The notes below the pieces were generated by a model. That model made no database searches. It was not told the DNA's origin and was given only the letters and a program-made list of their open reading frames with translations. A DNA stretch of 44,528 nt from JBGTLU01 sp041743935 (GTDB lineage Bacteria > Bacteroidota > Bacteroidia > Sphingobacteriales > Sphingobacteriaceae): the NCBI GenBank assembly GCA_041743935.1, contig JBGTLU010000003.1, positions 1 to 44,528 on the forward strand. Direction: 5' to 3'. Shown one piece after another: positions 16,743 through 25,125 of the stretch. A program made the translations under genes and the position numbers. How positions within the stretch are numbered: the stretch's first letter is position 1; each line of letters begins with the position of its first letter.

Positions 16743-17803
16743 ATTTTATACATCCACCCAAGTTTGTCTTCTGCTTTTCCAAGTTTAATGTCATCCATTG
16801 CTTGGTACACTTTGTTTGAAAAATCTCTCGTTTTTGGGTTAGGTAAGGTATAAATGTTTCCTTTGTACCCAATTTGTTCAATGTGTACGACAACGGCTGC
16901 TGTGCCAATACCAAATGCCTCGGTTAGTGTGCCGTTTTTAATTGCCTCAATTATTTCGGTAACAGAAACTCTTCTTTCTTCCACAGTAATGCCCCATTCT
17001 CTGGCCAAGCCCAATACGCTATCGCGAGTTACTCCTTTAAGTATGGTATCGCGAGTGGGCGGGGTTAATAATTTCCCATCCACCATAAACATCACATTGG
17101 TAGTTCCCGATTCTTCAAAATATTCGTGATTGTTTGCATCTGTCCAAAGTACTTGATCAAAGCCTTCGTCTTTTGCTTTTTGTGTTGGTAACATGGCCGA
17201 ACCATAATTGCCAGCAACCTTAGCGAAACCAACACCACCAGGGCAAGATCTGGCATAATCTGTTTCTATTTTTACTTTAATAGGCTGACTAAAATAAGGG
17301 CCCGACGGACAGGTGAAGATAATAAATTTGTAAGTTTTGGATGGAGAAACACCAATCACTTCGTCGCTTGCAAACATGAATGGACGGATATACAAAGAGC
17401 TGTCTTTAGAGGTTGGTATCCAGTCTTTATCTAATGCAATAAGTTGTTGTAATGCTGCCATGAAAAGCTCTTCGCTAATGGTTGGCATGCACATGCGCTC
17501 GGCAGATTTATTTAATCGTTCTAAGTTTTTTAATGGTCTGAAAATTACTGCTTCGCCTTGTATGTTTTTAAAGGCTTTCATGCCCTCAAAAATGGCTTGC
17601 CCATAATGTAAAGAAGCCAATGCTGGATGAAAAGATATAGGTTGATACGGAATGATTTGAAAATTTTGCCATTCACCATCTTTATAATCTGCAGTAAACA
17701 TATGATCCGAAAATCGTTTGCCAAATGGGAGGTTAGAGAAATCGGTCGAAGCGAGCCGAGAATCTTTAGTTTTAGAGATGGGTATATGGATGGTTTCAAT
17801 CAC
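16739..17803 (-). CDS. ilvE: branched-chain amino acid aminotransferase
   Basis: A 354-residue fold-type IV PLP enzyme that makes or degrades Leu, Ile and Val by transamination with glutamate. The PLP lysine is Lys195 in GFAKVAGNYG, matching the GDCKLGGNYG of mitochondrial BCAT. Further marks are FEGMKAF and EYFEESGTTNVMF. It belongs to the longer BCAT group shared with eukaryotes rather than to E. coli-type IlvE. The start is GTG; no in-frame ATG exists before residue 35. A TAnnTTTG element lies 22 bases upstream. A four-codon ORF (ATG at 17814) ends with its stop overlapping the GTG. The stop overlaps the convergent AsmA-like gene by four bases. Confidence 0.95.
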   Translation of the reverse strand: MIETIHIPISKTKDSRLASTDFSNLPFGKRFSDHMFTADYKDGEWQNFQIIPYQPISFHPALASLHYGQAIFEGMKAFKNIQGEAVIFRPLKNLERLNKSAERMCMPTISEELFMAALQQLIALDKDWIPTSKDSSLYIRPFMFASDEVIGVSPSKTYKFIIFTCPSGPYFSQPIKVKIETDYARSCPGGVGFAKVAGNYGSAMLPTQKAKDEGFDQVLWTDANNHEYFEESGTTNVMFMVDGKLLTPPTRDTILKGVTRDSVLGLAREWGITVEERRVSVTEIIEAIKNGTLTEAFGIGTAAVVVHIEQIGYKGNIYTLPNPKTRDFSNKVYQAMDDIKLGKAEDKLGWMYKI

Positions 17804-17825
17804 GACAAATGCATTTTAACGAGCA

Positions 17826-17833
17826 CAAATGTA
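17826..17833 (-). promoter_or_regulatory. -7 promoter element of ilvE
   Basis: The minus strand reads TACATTTG, a full TAnnTTTG match, 22 bases before the GTG start. This implies a leader of about 15 bases. The -33 region is not distinct. Confidence 0.5.
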
Positions 17834-17859
17834 ACATAAATTGACGAAAAATGTTGCTA

Positions 17860-18825
17860 TTACTTAGCAAACACCTGTTCTTCTACCCAAGTTTTGCCCC
17901 ATTCTTCTTGTTCTTGTATAGTCCATAATTCTGGATAGAAAATGCATCGCTGAAACCGCGGAGGTAAATATTTTTGCCAATTGGTACCACCGGTGGCAGC
18001 AATATCTTCCGGATTACGGTGCAAATATCTTACTGCCGATTTATAATGGGCTAATTTCCAATTAATATTCACATTTACGTCTAATCGTTTTAACTCCATT
18101 CTTAATTGGGTTATTGATTCATCTCCAGAAATTTTTTGCGAATTTATTAAACGATATAGTTGCCAAAAATTAGTTTGTTTCCTGTTTTGTGCTAGTTCTA
18201 TAAACAATCGGTTATATTTTTTTTCGAATTGTTTTAGGGTTAGGGTTTTATTTCCGGAGCTTAATTCAGTGGCGCCGTTTTTCCAATAAATAAATTCGTA
18301 TTGTTCTTCTAATGATTTATTTTTTACTTCTTCTCTTTTATCTTCAGCAAGTAATTGAATAAAATCGGTGGCAGATATTTCAACCATTCGGTATTGCCCA
18401 GATTGAAATCCACTAGCAGGTAAAAGCGACATCCTAAAATTTAAAAACTGCTCTTTATCCATCCCATCTACCATCACGTCAAAAGAATTAATTAAATTTT
18501 TGAAATAACTATTTATACGTTTCAGTCGGATAATAAAAATATTACTTGTAAGAGAAGTATCTGAGCTTATTTGCTCGCATTCGTGTAATATCAAGTTTAA
18601 ATATAACTCAGTTATTTGATGATAGATGATAAAAATTTTTTCGTCAGGGAAGGGAGTTCTGGGACTTTGTAAACTCAATAATGTATCCAAATGAATATAA
18701 TCCCAATAGGTTAAAAAATCGGCATGTAGCAATCCATCTAAATACGAAACCATATCTTGCCCGGAAGCATTATACTTCTTTTGCAGAAGTTCTATTCTTT
18801 TGAGTATTTCCGGAGATAATTCCAT
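17860..18825 (-). CDS. tryptophan 2,3-dioxygenase family protein
   Basis: A 321-residue haem dioxygenase. The family opens the indole ring of tryptophan to N-formylkynurenine, the first step of the kynurenine route. Visible landmarks are the substrate-site helix FIIYHQITELYLN (His69), the SGFQSGQYR segment with Arg146 (carboxylate contact), and the haem-ligand His260 in WKLAHYKSAV, followed by ATGGTNWQKYL. The start overlaps the crcB stop by one base (TAATG), so the two genes are probably translationally coupled. No other kynurenine-pathway gene is visible in the window. Some Bacteroidetes members are annotated only at family level, and substrate is not proven. Confidence 0.88.
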   Translation of the reverse strand: MELSPEILKRIELLQKKYNASGQDMVSYLDGLLHADFLTYWDYIHLDTLLSLQSPRTPFPDEKIFIIYHQITELYLNLILHECEQISSDTSLTSNIFIIRLKRINSYFKNLINSFDVMVDGMDKEQFLNFRMSLLPASGFQSGQYRMVEISATDFIQLLAEDKREEVKNKSLEEQYEFIYWKNGATELSSGNKTLTLKQFEKKYNRLFIELAQNRKQTNFWQLYRLINSQKISGDESITQLRMELKRLDVNVNINWKLAHYKSAVRYLHRNPEDIAATGGTNWQKYLPPRFQRCIFYPELWTIQEQEEWGKTWVEEQVFAK

Positions 18826-19193
18826 TAGTTAAAAAATTTTGCTAAAAAAATGCCCAACCCAATCATGGCTAAACAAAGTATAAAATTGCTAATTATATTT
18901 ATGGTTGCCAATAAGTAACCAGATTTAAATAATTCTAAAGTTTCTAATGTAAAGGTAGAAAAGGTGCTAAATCCTCCACAAAAACCAATTATTAAAAAAT
19001 ATTTTAATGTAGCATCTCCCTCAATTTTGCCGCTAAAAAAACCAATTAAACAGCCTAGAATAAAGCAACTTGCAGAGTTTGATATTAAGGTGGCATAAGG
19101 AAATGAGGGCCAAAGTGGTTGCAGATATTTTGTTATTAATACCCTACAAACGCTACCCAATCCTCCGCCTAAAAACACTAAAAACAAATTCAT
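18825..19193 (-). CDS. crcB: fluoride channel CrcB/Fluc
   Basis: A 122-residue protein with four transmembrane helices, the usual size of a Fluc subunit. These form a dual-topology dimer that exports fluoride. Conserved parts are GGGLGSVCRVLI at the start, the pore Asn in LISNSASCFILG, and the Phe-box/TM3 break GFCGGFSTFSTF. The glycine that usually follows the pore Asn by three positions (NxxG) is Ser here, a mild deviation. No fluoride riboswitch motif was recognised in the short upstream gap. It overlaps the downstream dioxygenase gene by one base; the functional link, if any, is unclear. Confidence 0.92.
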   Translation of the reverse strand: MNLFLVFLGGGLGSVCRVLITKYLQPLWPSFPYATLISNSASCFILGCLIGFFSGKIEGDATLKYFLIIGFCGGFSTFSTFTLETLELFKSGYLLATINIISNFILCLAMIGLGIFLAKFFN

Positions 19194-19257
19194 TATACAA
19201 TGTTACTTAATTTTTAGAATGCTTGTTCTAATAATAATAAATTGAAAAATTTATTAA

Positions 19258-20550
19258 TTAATACAACAACCTAAATTTTATGGTGTGCTTTATTTTCTTT
19301 AATTCATCGAGTATTTTTTTGTCGTATTCTGCATTAACGTCTGTAATTACATATCCAATTTTAGCATTTGTTTTTAAGTATTGAGCCAAAATATTAAGCT
19401 CGTGTTTAGCAAAAACCTGGTTGATTTGCGCCATAATACCCGGAATATTGTGGTGAATGTGAATTAAACGGTGAGCATTTTCTTGTGGCTGTAATTGTAG
19501 GTTGGGGAAATTGGTACTCAAATACGTATCGCCTTTATTTATAAAATCTATTAATCTTTTTGGTAGATAATTTGCTTTTCGCGGGTTCTGTTTTTTGTCA
19601 TCAAAAACCACAATACCCATTTCGGTGCATTTTTCTAAATCTATTTTTTTAGTACCATTTCCTAAGTATGCAATTACTTTTAATTTACTTGCTTTTTCAA
19701 TAAATGCATTTGTAATTTTTGTGCCATTTGCAGCAATTAAAATACCTGCATCTTGTATGTATTTTTCTTCCGCTTCGGTTTTTACACGAATATTATATCC
19801 TTCTTTTTTAAGAATTTTAAGAGAATTTTCTTCTACATCGCCCAAAACCAAACATTTAATTCGGTTTTTTGGGTAAGATATTGCCATGGGCAATTTGTTT
19901 ACAAACAAAAACTCATCGAAACTTGGAGCAACTAAATTGGCATTTGCTATTACGCTTGCACGTTCAATATTTTCGGTAAATGCAAAAAACTGTTTTATCA
20001 ATCCCGATTCTTGTAACTGATAATCCGAATATCCATCGCCAATTACATAAATATTACCCTCTAACTGTAAAATTTTAAGCAATTTCACTTTGCCACCTTC
20101 TTCCGATAAAGGGTTTTTTGTGTCGTATCCTATAATATTTGCTCTTTTATCTACCTTAAATGTATTGGCAAAAACATGCTCTGCTTTAATACCGTATTGG
20201 CTTACAACAGGGACGATAAACTCTTTAAATCCACCCGAAAAAATATATACTTCTTGGTAATGGGTTTTAAAGAAATTTTTATTTCTGGAGAAAGAAGAAG
20301 ATACTTTTCTTCTGAGTTTGCGAATTAATTCATCCAGATGAGTTTGGTTGGCTTGCAGTAGTTTTATTCGCTCCGCCAAGCTTTCGGTAAACGACAGTTT
20401 ACCATCCATGGCAGCATTGGTAAGTGCTTCAATTTGTTTAAATATTTCTTCTTTCTGCGGATGTTTTTTCAACGAAATTCTAGCCAATTCATCCAATGCT
20501 TCTACTTGGGTAAAAGTGCTATCAAAATCGATGATGTAATTATTTTTCAA
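19258..20550 (-). CDS. HAD phosphatase fused to a SerA remnant (substrate domain plus ACT)
   Basis: This 430-residue protein joins parts of two serine-synthesis enzymes. Residues 1-220 form a SerB-like HAD phosphatase with nucleophile Asp8/Asp10 in IIDFDSTFT, Ser105 in FSGGFKEF, Lys154 in GGKVKLLK and the metal-site GDGYSD (171-176). Residues 228-318 resemble the first substrate-binding half-domain of 3-phosphoglycerate dehydrogenase (CLVLG, GILIAANGTKIT, CTEMGIVVFDD). The NAD-binding Rossmann domain is absent. The chain resumes at GDTYLSTNFPNLQL and ends in a SerA-type ACT domain (RLIHIHHNIPGI to FRLLY), close to the end of E. coli SerA. It may be a serine-regulated phosphoserine phosphatase. 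It overlaps the upstream SDR gene by 11 bases. Confidence 0.85.
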   Translation of the reverse strand: MKNNYIIDFDSTFTQVEALDELARISLKKHPQKEEIFKQIEALTNAAMDGKLSFTESLAERIKLLQANQTHLDELIRKLRRKVSSSFSRNKNFFKTHYQEVYIFSGGFKEFIVPVVSQYGIKAEHVFANTFKVDKRANIIGYDTKNPLSEEGGKVKLLKILQLEGNIYVIGDGYSDYQLQESGLIKQFFAFTENIERASVIANANLVAPSFDEFLFVNKLPMAISYPKNRIKCLVLGDVEENSLKILKKEGYNIRVKTEAEEKYIQDAGILIAANGTKITNAFIEKASKLKVIAYLGNGTKKIDLEKCTEMGIVVFDDKKQNPRKANYLPKRLIDFINKGDTYLSTNFPNLQLQPQENAHRLIHIHHNIPGIMAQINQVFAKHELNILAQYLKTNAKIGYVITDVNAEYDKKILDELKKIKHTIKFRLLY

Positions 20551-21538
20551 GGGTTAGATGATTTAAATATTCTTTGCAAATACGAGCAATACTTTCGTCA
20601 ATTGGTGTAAAAGTATATCCAATTTGTTGTTCTATTTTTTTGGTGGAATAGTAATCCGTAGTGCTTGCACTACGAGCTGTGCTTTTGGTTAAAAAGGCTT
20701 TGGTGCCGGTAATCATCGACCAAAATGCGTTCAATCTCCAAGTCATTTCTAGCATCCAAGGCTTTACTTCATTTTTTGGGGCAGGTTTGCCAAAACCCGC
20801 TGCAATTTTTGTAAAAACTTCTTTGAAAGAAAGATTAGCCCCATTCAATACAAAGCGTTCAGATTTTATATCACTTTCCATCAACGTTAACATGACTTTA
20901 CTAACGTCTTGTACGTCTACAAAGCCGGTTCCTCCTGTTGTGTAGAAATTCATTCCCTCATGAGTTTTGCTAAATAATCTTCCGCTGCCTCTATACCAAT
21001 TATCAAAAGCACCAATTATTACCGATGGATTCACAATTACGGCATTAAGCCCTTCGGCAATGCCTCGCCAAACTTCTTGCTCAGCCTGATATTTTGTTAT
21101 CGAATAAACAGACTTTAAACTATCCATTTCCCATGCACATTTCTCATCTATTGCACCGCCTTCTTTATTCCAACCAATAGCAGCTACAGAACTTACATGT
21201 ACCATTTTTTTTATTCCAAGATACATACAAAGATTAACCACATTCGCAGTACCTTCCACGTTTATCCTTTCCATTTTCTTCCTGTTCTTAGAAGCAATAG
21301 AAACATAAGCAGCACAATGAAAAACATGCGTTACCTCTTGCATAGATTCTTCTAAGCCAATTACATCTGTAATATCTACATCAACCCATTCTATGGTTAG
21401 ATTTTTTAAAAGAGAAGGTATGGTAGAAGTGCTTCTTTTAATTGCTCTAACTTTCTTTCCGGCAGCAATTAAATCTCTTACCACATAAGACCCTAAAAAA
21501 CCAGATGCCCCGGTAACTAAATATAAATCTTCTTTCAT
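20540..21538 (-). CDS. NAD-dependent epimerase/dehydratase family protein (extended SDR)
   Basis: A 332-residue extended short-chain dehydrogenase. The nucleotide-binding TGASGFLG (9-16) and the catalytic Tyr145-Ser-Ile-Thr-Lys149 are intact, with the upstream HVSSVAAIG providing the active-site Ser. The C-terminal part is variable and helical (WMLEMTWRLNAFWSMITG). Relatives act on sugar nucleotides, sterols or dihydroflavonol-like substrates; the true substrate is not deducible. The 3' end overlaps the HAD-ACT fusion gene by 11 bases, so both are co-transcribed. Their metabolic connection is not obvious. Confidence 0.9.
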   Translation of the reverse strand: MKEDLYLVTGASGFLGSYVVRDLIAAGKKVRAIKRSTSTIPSLLKNLTIEWVDVDITDVIGLEESMQEVTHVFHCAAYVSIASKNRKKMERINVEGTANVVNLCMYLGIKKMVHVSSVAAIGWNKEGGAIDEKCAWEMDSLKSVYSITKYQAEQEVWRGIAEGLNAVIVNPSVIIGAFDNWYRGSGRLFSKTHEGMNFYTTGGTGFVDVQDVSKVMLTLMESDIKSERFVLNGANLSFKEVFTKIAAGFGKPAPKNEVKPWMLEMTWRLNAFWSMITGTKAFLTKSTARSASTTDYYSTKKIEQQIGYTFTPIDESIARICKEYLNHLTLEK

Positions 21539-21634
21539 TTGTATGTGGTGGCGAATTTCGGATTTTTTTCATCCAATATGCCATTTATTTAAAATGCTTT
21601 TACATTTTTGTTGATAAAAATAAATTGCTTTAAA

Positions 21635-22819
21635 ATGAGCCTATCCGATTTTTTACGTCCTGTAAATTTAGATGAAATAAACCCTACAGATACTTGGTAT
21701 TCTGCTCAATTAGGGGCTTTAATCACTATTTATACAGATGAATTCCCGGATTTAGATGACATTCAGTTAGCAATAGTGGGGGTAGAAGAAGATAGAAACT
21801 CGGTGAACAACGTTGGCTGTGCACAAGCCCCCGATGAAATCCGCGCTAATTTTTATGCCTTATGCGAAGGAGCATTTAAAAGTAAAATTGCCGATTTAGG
21901 AAATATTAAACCAGGCGAAACGGTTTGGGATACCTACATAGCGCTTAAAACGGTGTTAGTTGAGTTAATGCAACGAAATATTGTTCCAATTATCTTGGGA
22001 GGAGGTCATGACTTAACTTTTGCTCAATACTTAGCCTACCAAGAAATTGAACAACGAGTAGATTTAGTGGTGATAGATTCTCATTTCGATATAGACGATT
22101 CGGTTACCGAAAACGATACGAACGATACCGTTAGCTCCATTTCTTACTTAAATAAAATTATTTTACACGAACCAAACAACCTGTTCAACTTTACTAATAT
22201 TGGGTATCAAACCTATTTTGTGCCGCAAAAAAATATCAGGTTAATGGATAAATTATATTTTGATGCTCATCGGGTAGGGGAGTTTACTGGAAATTTATCT
22301 GAAGCAGAACCCATCATTCGCGATGCCAACATGGTAAGCATAGATGTTTCTGCCATTCGGCAATCAGATGCTCCAGCAAATGCTAAAGCATCACCAAATG
22401 GTTTTTATGGCCAAGAACTTTGTCAGTTTTGCCGCTATGCAGGCTACAACGATAAGCTATTATCCATTGGTTTTTATGAGTTAAACGTAGATTATGACCG
22501 CGATAACCAAACAGCACATTTATTCGCTCAAATGATTTGGTGTTTTATAGAAGGTTTTTACGGTCGCAAAAAAGATCATCCTGCCAATTTAGAAGGAGAA
22601 TTTACTAAGTACAGAACGTTTTTAAAAGACGAAAACCACGAAATCATTTTTTACAAGAGCCAACGCACAGATCGTTGGTGGATGCAAGTTCCTTTTCCGG
22701 GCAGTCCAAATAAAAACGAACGAAACCACTTAGTGCCTTGCTCTTATAAAGATTACCAAATGGCAACCAATGGCGAAATGCCTAATAAATGGTGGAAAAC
22801 CTACCAAAAATTGGGTTAA
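21635..22819 (+). CDS. arginase/formimidoylglutamase family protein with altered metal motif
   Basis: A 394-residue member of the ureohydrolase fold, longer than arginase or agmatinase (about 300). Metal-ligand motifs are present: His125 in GGGHDLTF, and Asp148-x-His150-x-Asp152 in DSHFDID. The third motif, normally SxDxDxxDP, reads SIDVSAIRQSDAP, so the second Asp is Ser239. The tail after residue 300 (KSQRTDRWWMQVPFPG) is extra to the classic fold. I recall this IRQSDAP form in Bacteroidetes proteins annotated as formimidoylglutamase, but no hut genes are adjacent. The frame extends to a TTG at 21608; the ATG at 21635 gives the natural N-terminus MSLSDFLRPV. The reaction is uncertain. Confidence 0.82.
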   Translation: MSLSDFLRPVNLDEINPTDTWYSAQLGALITIYTDEFPDLDDIQLAIVGVEEDRNSVNNVGCAQAPDEIRANFYALCEGAFKSKIADLGNIKPGETVWDTYIALKTVLVELMQRNIVPIILGGGHDLTFAQYLAYQEIEQRVDLVVIDSHFDIDDSVTENDTNDTVSSISYLNKIILHEPNNLFNFTNIGYQTYFVPQKNIRLMDKLYFDAHRVGEFTGNLSEAEPIIRDANMVSIDVSAIRQSDAPANAKASPNGFYGQELCQFCRYAGYNDKLLSIGFYELNVDYDRDNQTAHLFAQMIWCFIEGFYGRKKDHPANLEGEFTKYRTFLKDENHEIIFYKSQRTDRWWMQVPFPGSPNKNERNHLVPCSYKDYQMATNGEMPNKWWKTYQKLG

Positions 22820-22882
22820 AAATGTTGCTGGATAAAACAATTCATCACCTGAAAGGTAAATAGTATAGCATAAAATATAACC

Positions 22883-24634
22883 ATGAAAATTTTATTTTCA
22901 TACCTTAAAAATTACCGTCCATTGCTGGCTTTAGCATTGCTTTTGGCCACCATTAATCAAGTTTTTTCATTGCTAGACCCACTGATTTTTCGCCATGTGA
23001 TTGATAATTACGCAATGAAATTTCAAGAAATGGATTCCAAGACATTTTTTAATGGAGTGATGTTGCTTTTAGGTGCTACCGTTGGGGTAGCCTTTGTTTC
23101 TAGAGTTGCCAAAAACTTTCAGGATTATTTTGTGAACGTAATTGTACAACGACTTGGTGCGCAAATGTACAGCGATGGTTTGCGTCATTCTTTAGAGTTG
23201 CCCTACCAAGTTTTTGAAGATCAACGAAGTGGAGAAACGCTAGGAATATTGCAAAAAGTGAGGATAGATGTAGAAAAACTAATTTCTGCTGGTATCAATA
23301 CCTTGTTTACCTCGTTGGTTGGAGTAATTTTCGTAGTGATTTATGCCATAAAAGTGCATTGGTTAATTGCCCCAGTTTTCTTAGCAACTGTGCCATTATT
23401 AGGTATTTTAAGCTCGGTGTTAAGTAAACGAATAAAGAAAATACAGAAAATAATAGTTGGAGAAACTACAGCATTAGCAGGTTCAACCACCGAATCTTTG
23501 CGGAACATTGAATTGGTAAAAAGCTTGGGATTGGCAAATCAAGAAATAAACCGACTAAATACCACTACCGGTAAAATACTCGACCTGGAATTGCGCAAAG
23601 TAAAATACATCCGCAGTTTAAGTTTTATACAAGGTACTTCGGTAAATTTTTTGCGTACAAGTATTTTGTTTTTGATGTTGTATTTGATTTTTAGGCAAGA
23701 AATTACAGTAGGGCAGTTCTTCTCCTTGATGATTTATTCCTTCTTTATTTTTGGTCCCTTGCAAGAATTGGGTAATATCATCAATATCTACCGCGAAACC
23801 GAAGTATCCTTAGCAAATTTCGAGCGCATCATGCAAACACCCAAAGACCCAAAACCGGTAAATCCAAAAGAGGTGGAGGATGTAAAAACCTTGGAATTCC
23901 GAGAAGTGAGTTTCAAACATTTATCTTCTACCAATTACGCCTTACAAAATATCTCCTTTAAAACTAAAAAAGGGGAGACCATTGCCTTTGTTGGTCCATC
24001 GGGTTCGGGTAAAACCACTTTGGTGAAACTTTTGGTTGGCTTGTATCCGCCACAAAGCGGAACCATTTTCTATAATGGTATTGCAGGTAACGAAATAGAT
24101 TTTGATCAGGTGCGAGAACGCATGGGATTTGTAACACAAGATACCCAGCTTTTTTCGGGGAGTATTCGCGAGAATTTGGTGTTCGTACGTCCGGATGCAA
24201 CGGATGCAGAATGCATGGACGTATTGCAAAAAGCTGCTTGCCATACTTTATTGGCAAGGGCAGATAAAGGTTTAGATACCCTCATTGGCGAAGGTGGAGT
24301 TAAAGTTTCGGGTGGCGAAAAACAACGCTTAAGCATTGCAAGAGCTTTGTTACGCAAACCAAATTTATTGGTATTTGATGAAGCTACTTCGGCACTCGAT
24401 TCCTTAACCGAAGAAGAAATAAACCACACTATCCGGCAGGTTTCCGACTTTAAAGACCACATTACCATCATCATTGCCCACCGCTTAAGCACCATCATGC
24501 ATGCCGATAGAATTTTTGTATTAGAAAAAGGCAGCATCACCGAAGCTGGCAAACACGACGAACTTTTAGAACACAAAGGCCTGTATTATGCCATGTGGCG
24601 TCAACAAATTGGCGAAAAGGAGTTGGTGGGATAG
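22883..24634 (+). CDS. ABC exporter, permease fused to ATPase (MsbA/half-transporter type)
   Basis: A 583-residue half-transporter that should work as a homodimer in the inner membrane. The N-terminal six-helix exporter domain spans about 1-315 (TM segments near 15-35, 55-75, 130-170 and 245-285). The ATPase domain has Walker A GPSGSGKTT (371-379), signature VSGGEKQR (475-482), Walker B LLVFDE (Glu500 catalytic) and the switch His533 in AHRLST. Length and layout match lipid A/multidrug exporters. Without neighbours of known pathway the substrate remains open. The spacing of 63 bases after the ureohydrolase-like gene allows co-transcription, but no operon link is evident. Confidence 0.95.
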   Translation: MKILFSYLKNYRPLLALALLLATINQVFSLLDPLIFRHVIDNYAMKFQEMDSKTFFNGVMLLLGATVGVAFVSRVAKNFQDYFVNVIVQRLGAQMYSDGLRHSLELPYQVFEDQRSGETLGILQKVRIDVEKLISAGINTLFTSLVGVIFVVIYAIKVHWLIAPVFLATVPLLGILSSVLSKRIKKIQKIIVGETTALAGSTTESLRNIELVKSLGLANQEINRLNTTTGKILDLELRKVKYIRSLSFIQGTSVNFLRTSILFLMLYLIFRQEITVGQFFSLMIYSFFIFGPLQELGNIINIYRETEVSLANFERIMQTPKDPKPVNPKEVEDVKTLEFREVSFKHLSSTNYALQNISFKTKKGETIAFVGPSGSGKTTLVKLLVGLYPPQSGTIFYNGIAGNEIDFDQVRERMGFVTQDTQLFSGSIRENLVFVRPDATDAECMDVLQKAACHTLLARADKGLDTLIGEGGVKVSGGEKQRLSIARALLRKPNLLVFDEATSALDSLTEEEINHTIRQVSDFKDHITIIIAHRLSTIMHADRIFVLEKGSITEAGKHDELLEHKGLYYAMWRQQIGEKELVG

Positions 24635-24706
24635 AGTAGGGACTGCGTTTTTTTGAGATTATTTTTTTATTTTAGTTCAGTTAAATTATACAAGAGTATA
24701 AATATC

Positions 24707-25015
24707 ATGGATTTTACCTCAAATGAAATTATCCGCTGTGCTATACTAGCATTTTGGTTTACCACTTTGTATTCCTTGGCAACACAAAATCCGGACACAC
24801 CCTGGGATAAAAAAGCCATTTTAATTGCTCTAAGAGGGGCAGTTAAGAGTTTCTTTAGCCGTATTGGATGGATAATTTTAATTGGCACTTTTGCCATTTC
24901 CATGCTACTCATTCCTTTGGACTATTCCTTAGAGCCTTTTTATTTTAGTATTATTCCCATTATTCTAGCCCTTTATACAAGAAAAAAACACCCGGTTACA
25001 GATCAGGATTGTTAG
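24707..25015 (+). CDS. small membrane protein of unknown function
   Basis: A 102-residue protein with three likely membrane spans: about residues 8-25 (IIRCAILAFWFTTLYSLA), 52-70 (IGWIILIGTFAISMLLIPL) and 76-91. The connecting loop is polar and Trp/Pro-containing (NPDTPWDKK), and the tail is basic. I do not recognise a family. The frame extends to a TTG at 24653, but ATG at 24707 removes an unlikely leader. It sits 72 bases after the ABC transporter gene and could be on the same mRNA. It and the next gene form a short stretch of orphans. Confidence 0.6.
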   Translation: MDFTSNEIIRCAILAFWFTTLYSLATQNPDTPWDKKAILIALRGAVKSFFSRIGWIILIGTFAISMLLIPLDYSLEPFYFSIIPIILALYTRKKHPVTDQDC

Positions 25016-25125
25016 ATTAGAGAAGATGTTTGTAACGTCTATTTAGCTGTTCGACATTTGTACTACCGAACGAAAGATAAAATGGATTTTTAGTCTATTT
25101 AGCAGATTTTATCTAATTTGCTTTT

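Noticed and set aside
19194..19257. Possible fluoride riboswitch before crcB
   Set aside because: The gap is short and AT-rich and shows none of the conserved fluoride riboswitch pseudoknot sequence.
24106..24576. A 156-codon minus-strand frame inside the ABC transporter gene
   Set aside because: It is the antisense of the ATPase domain; its translation is rich in Ser and Cys without family motifs, and the sense gene is certain.
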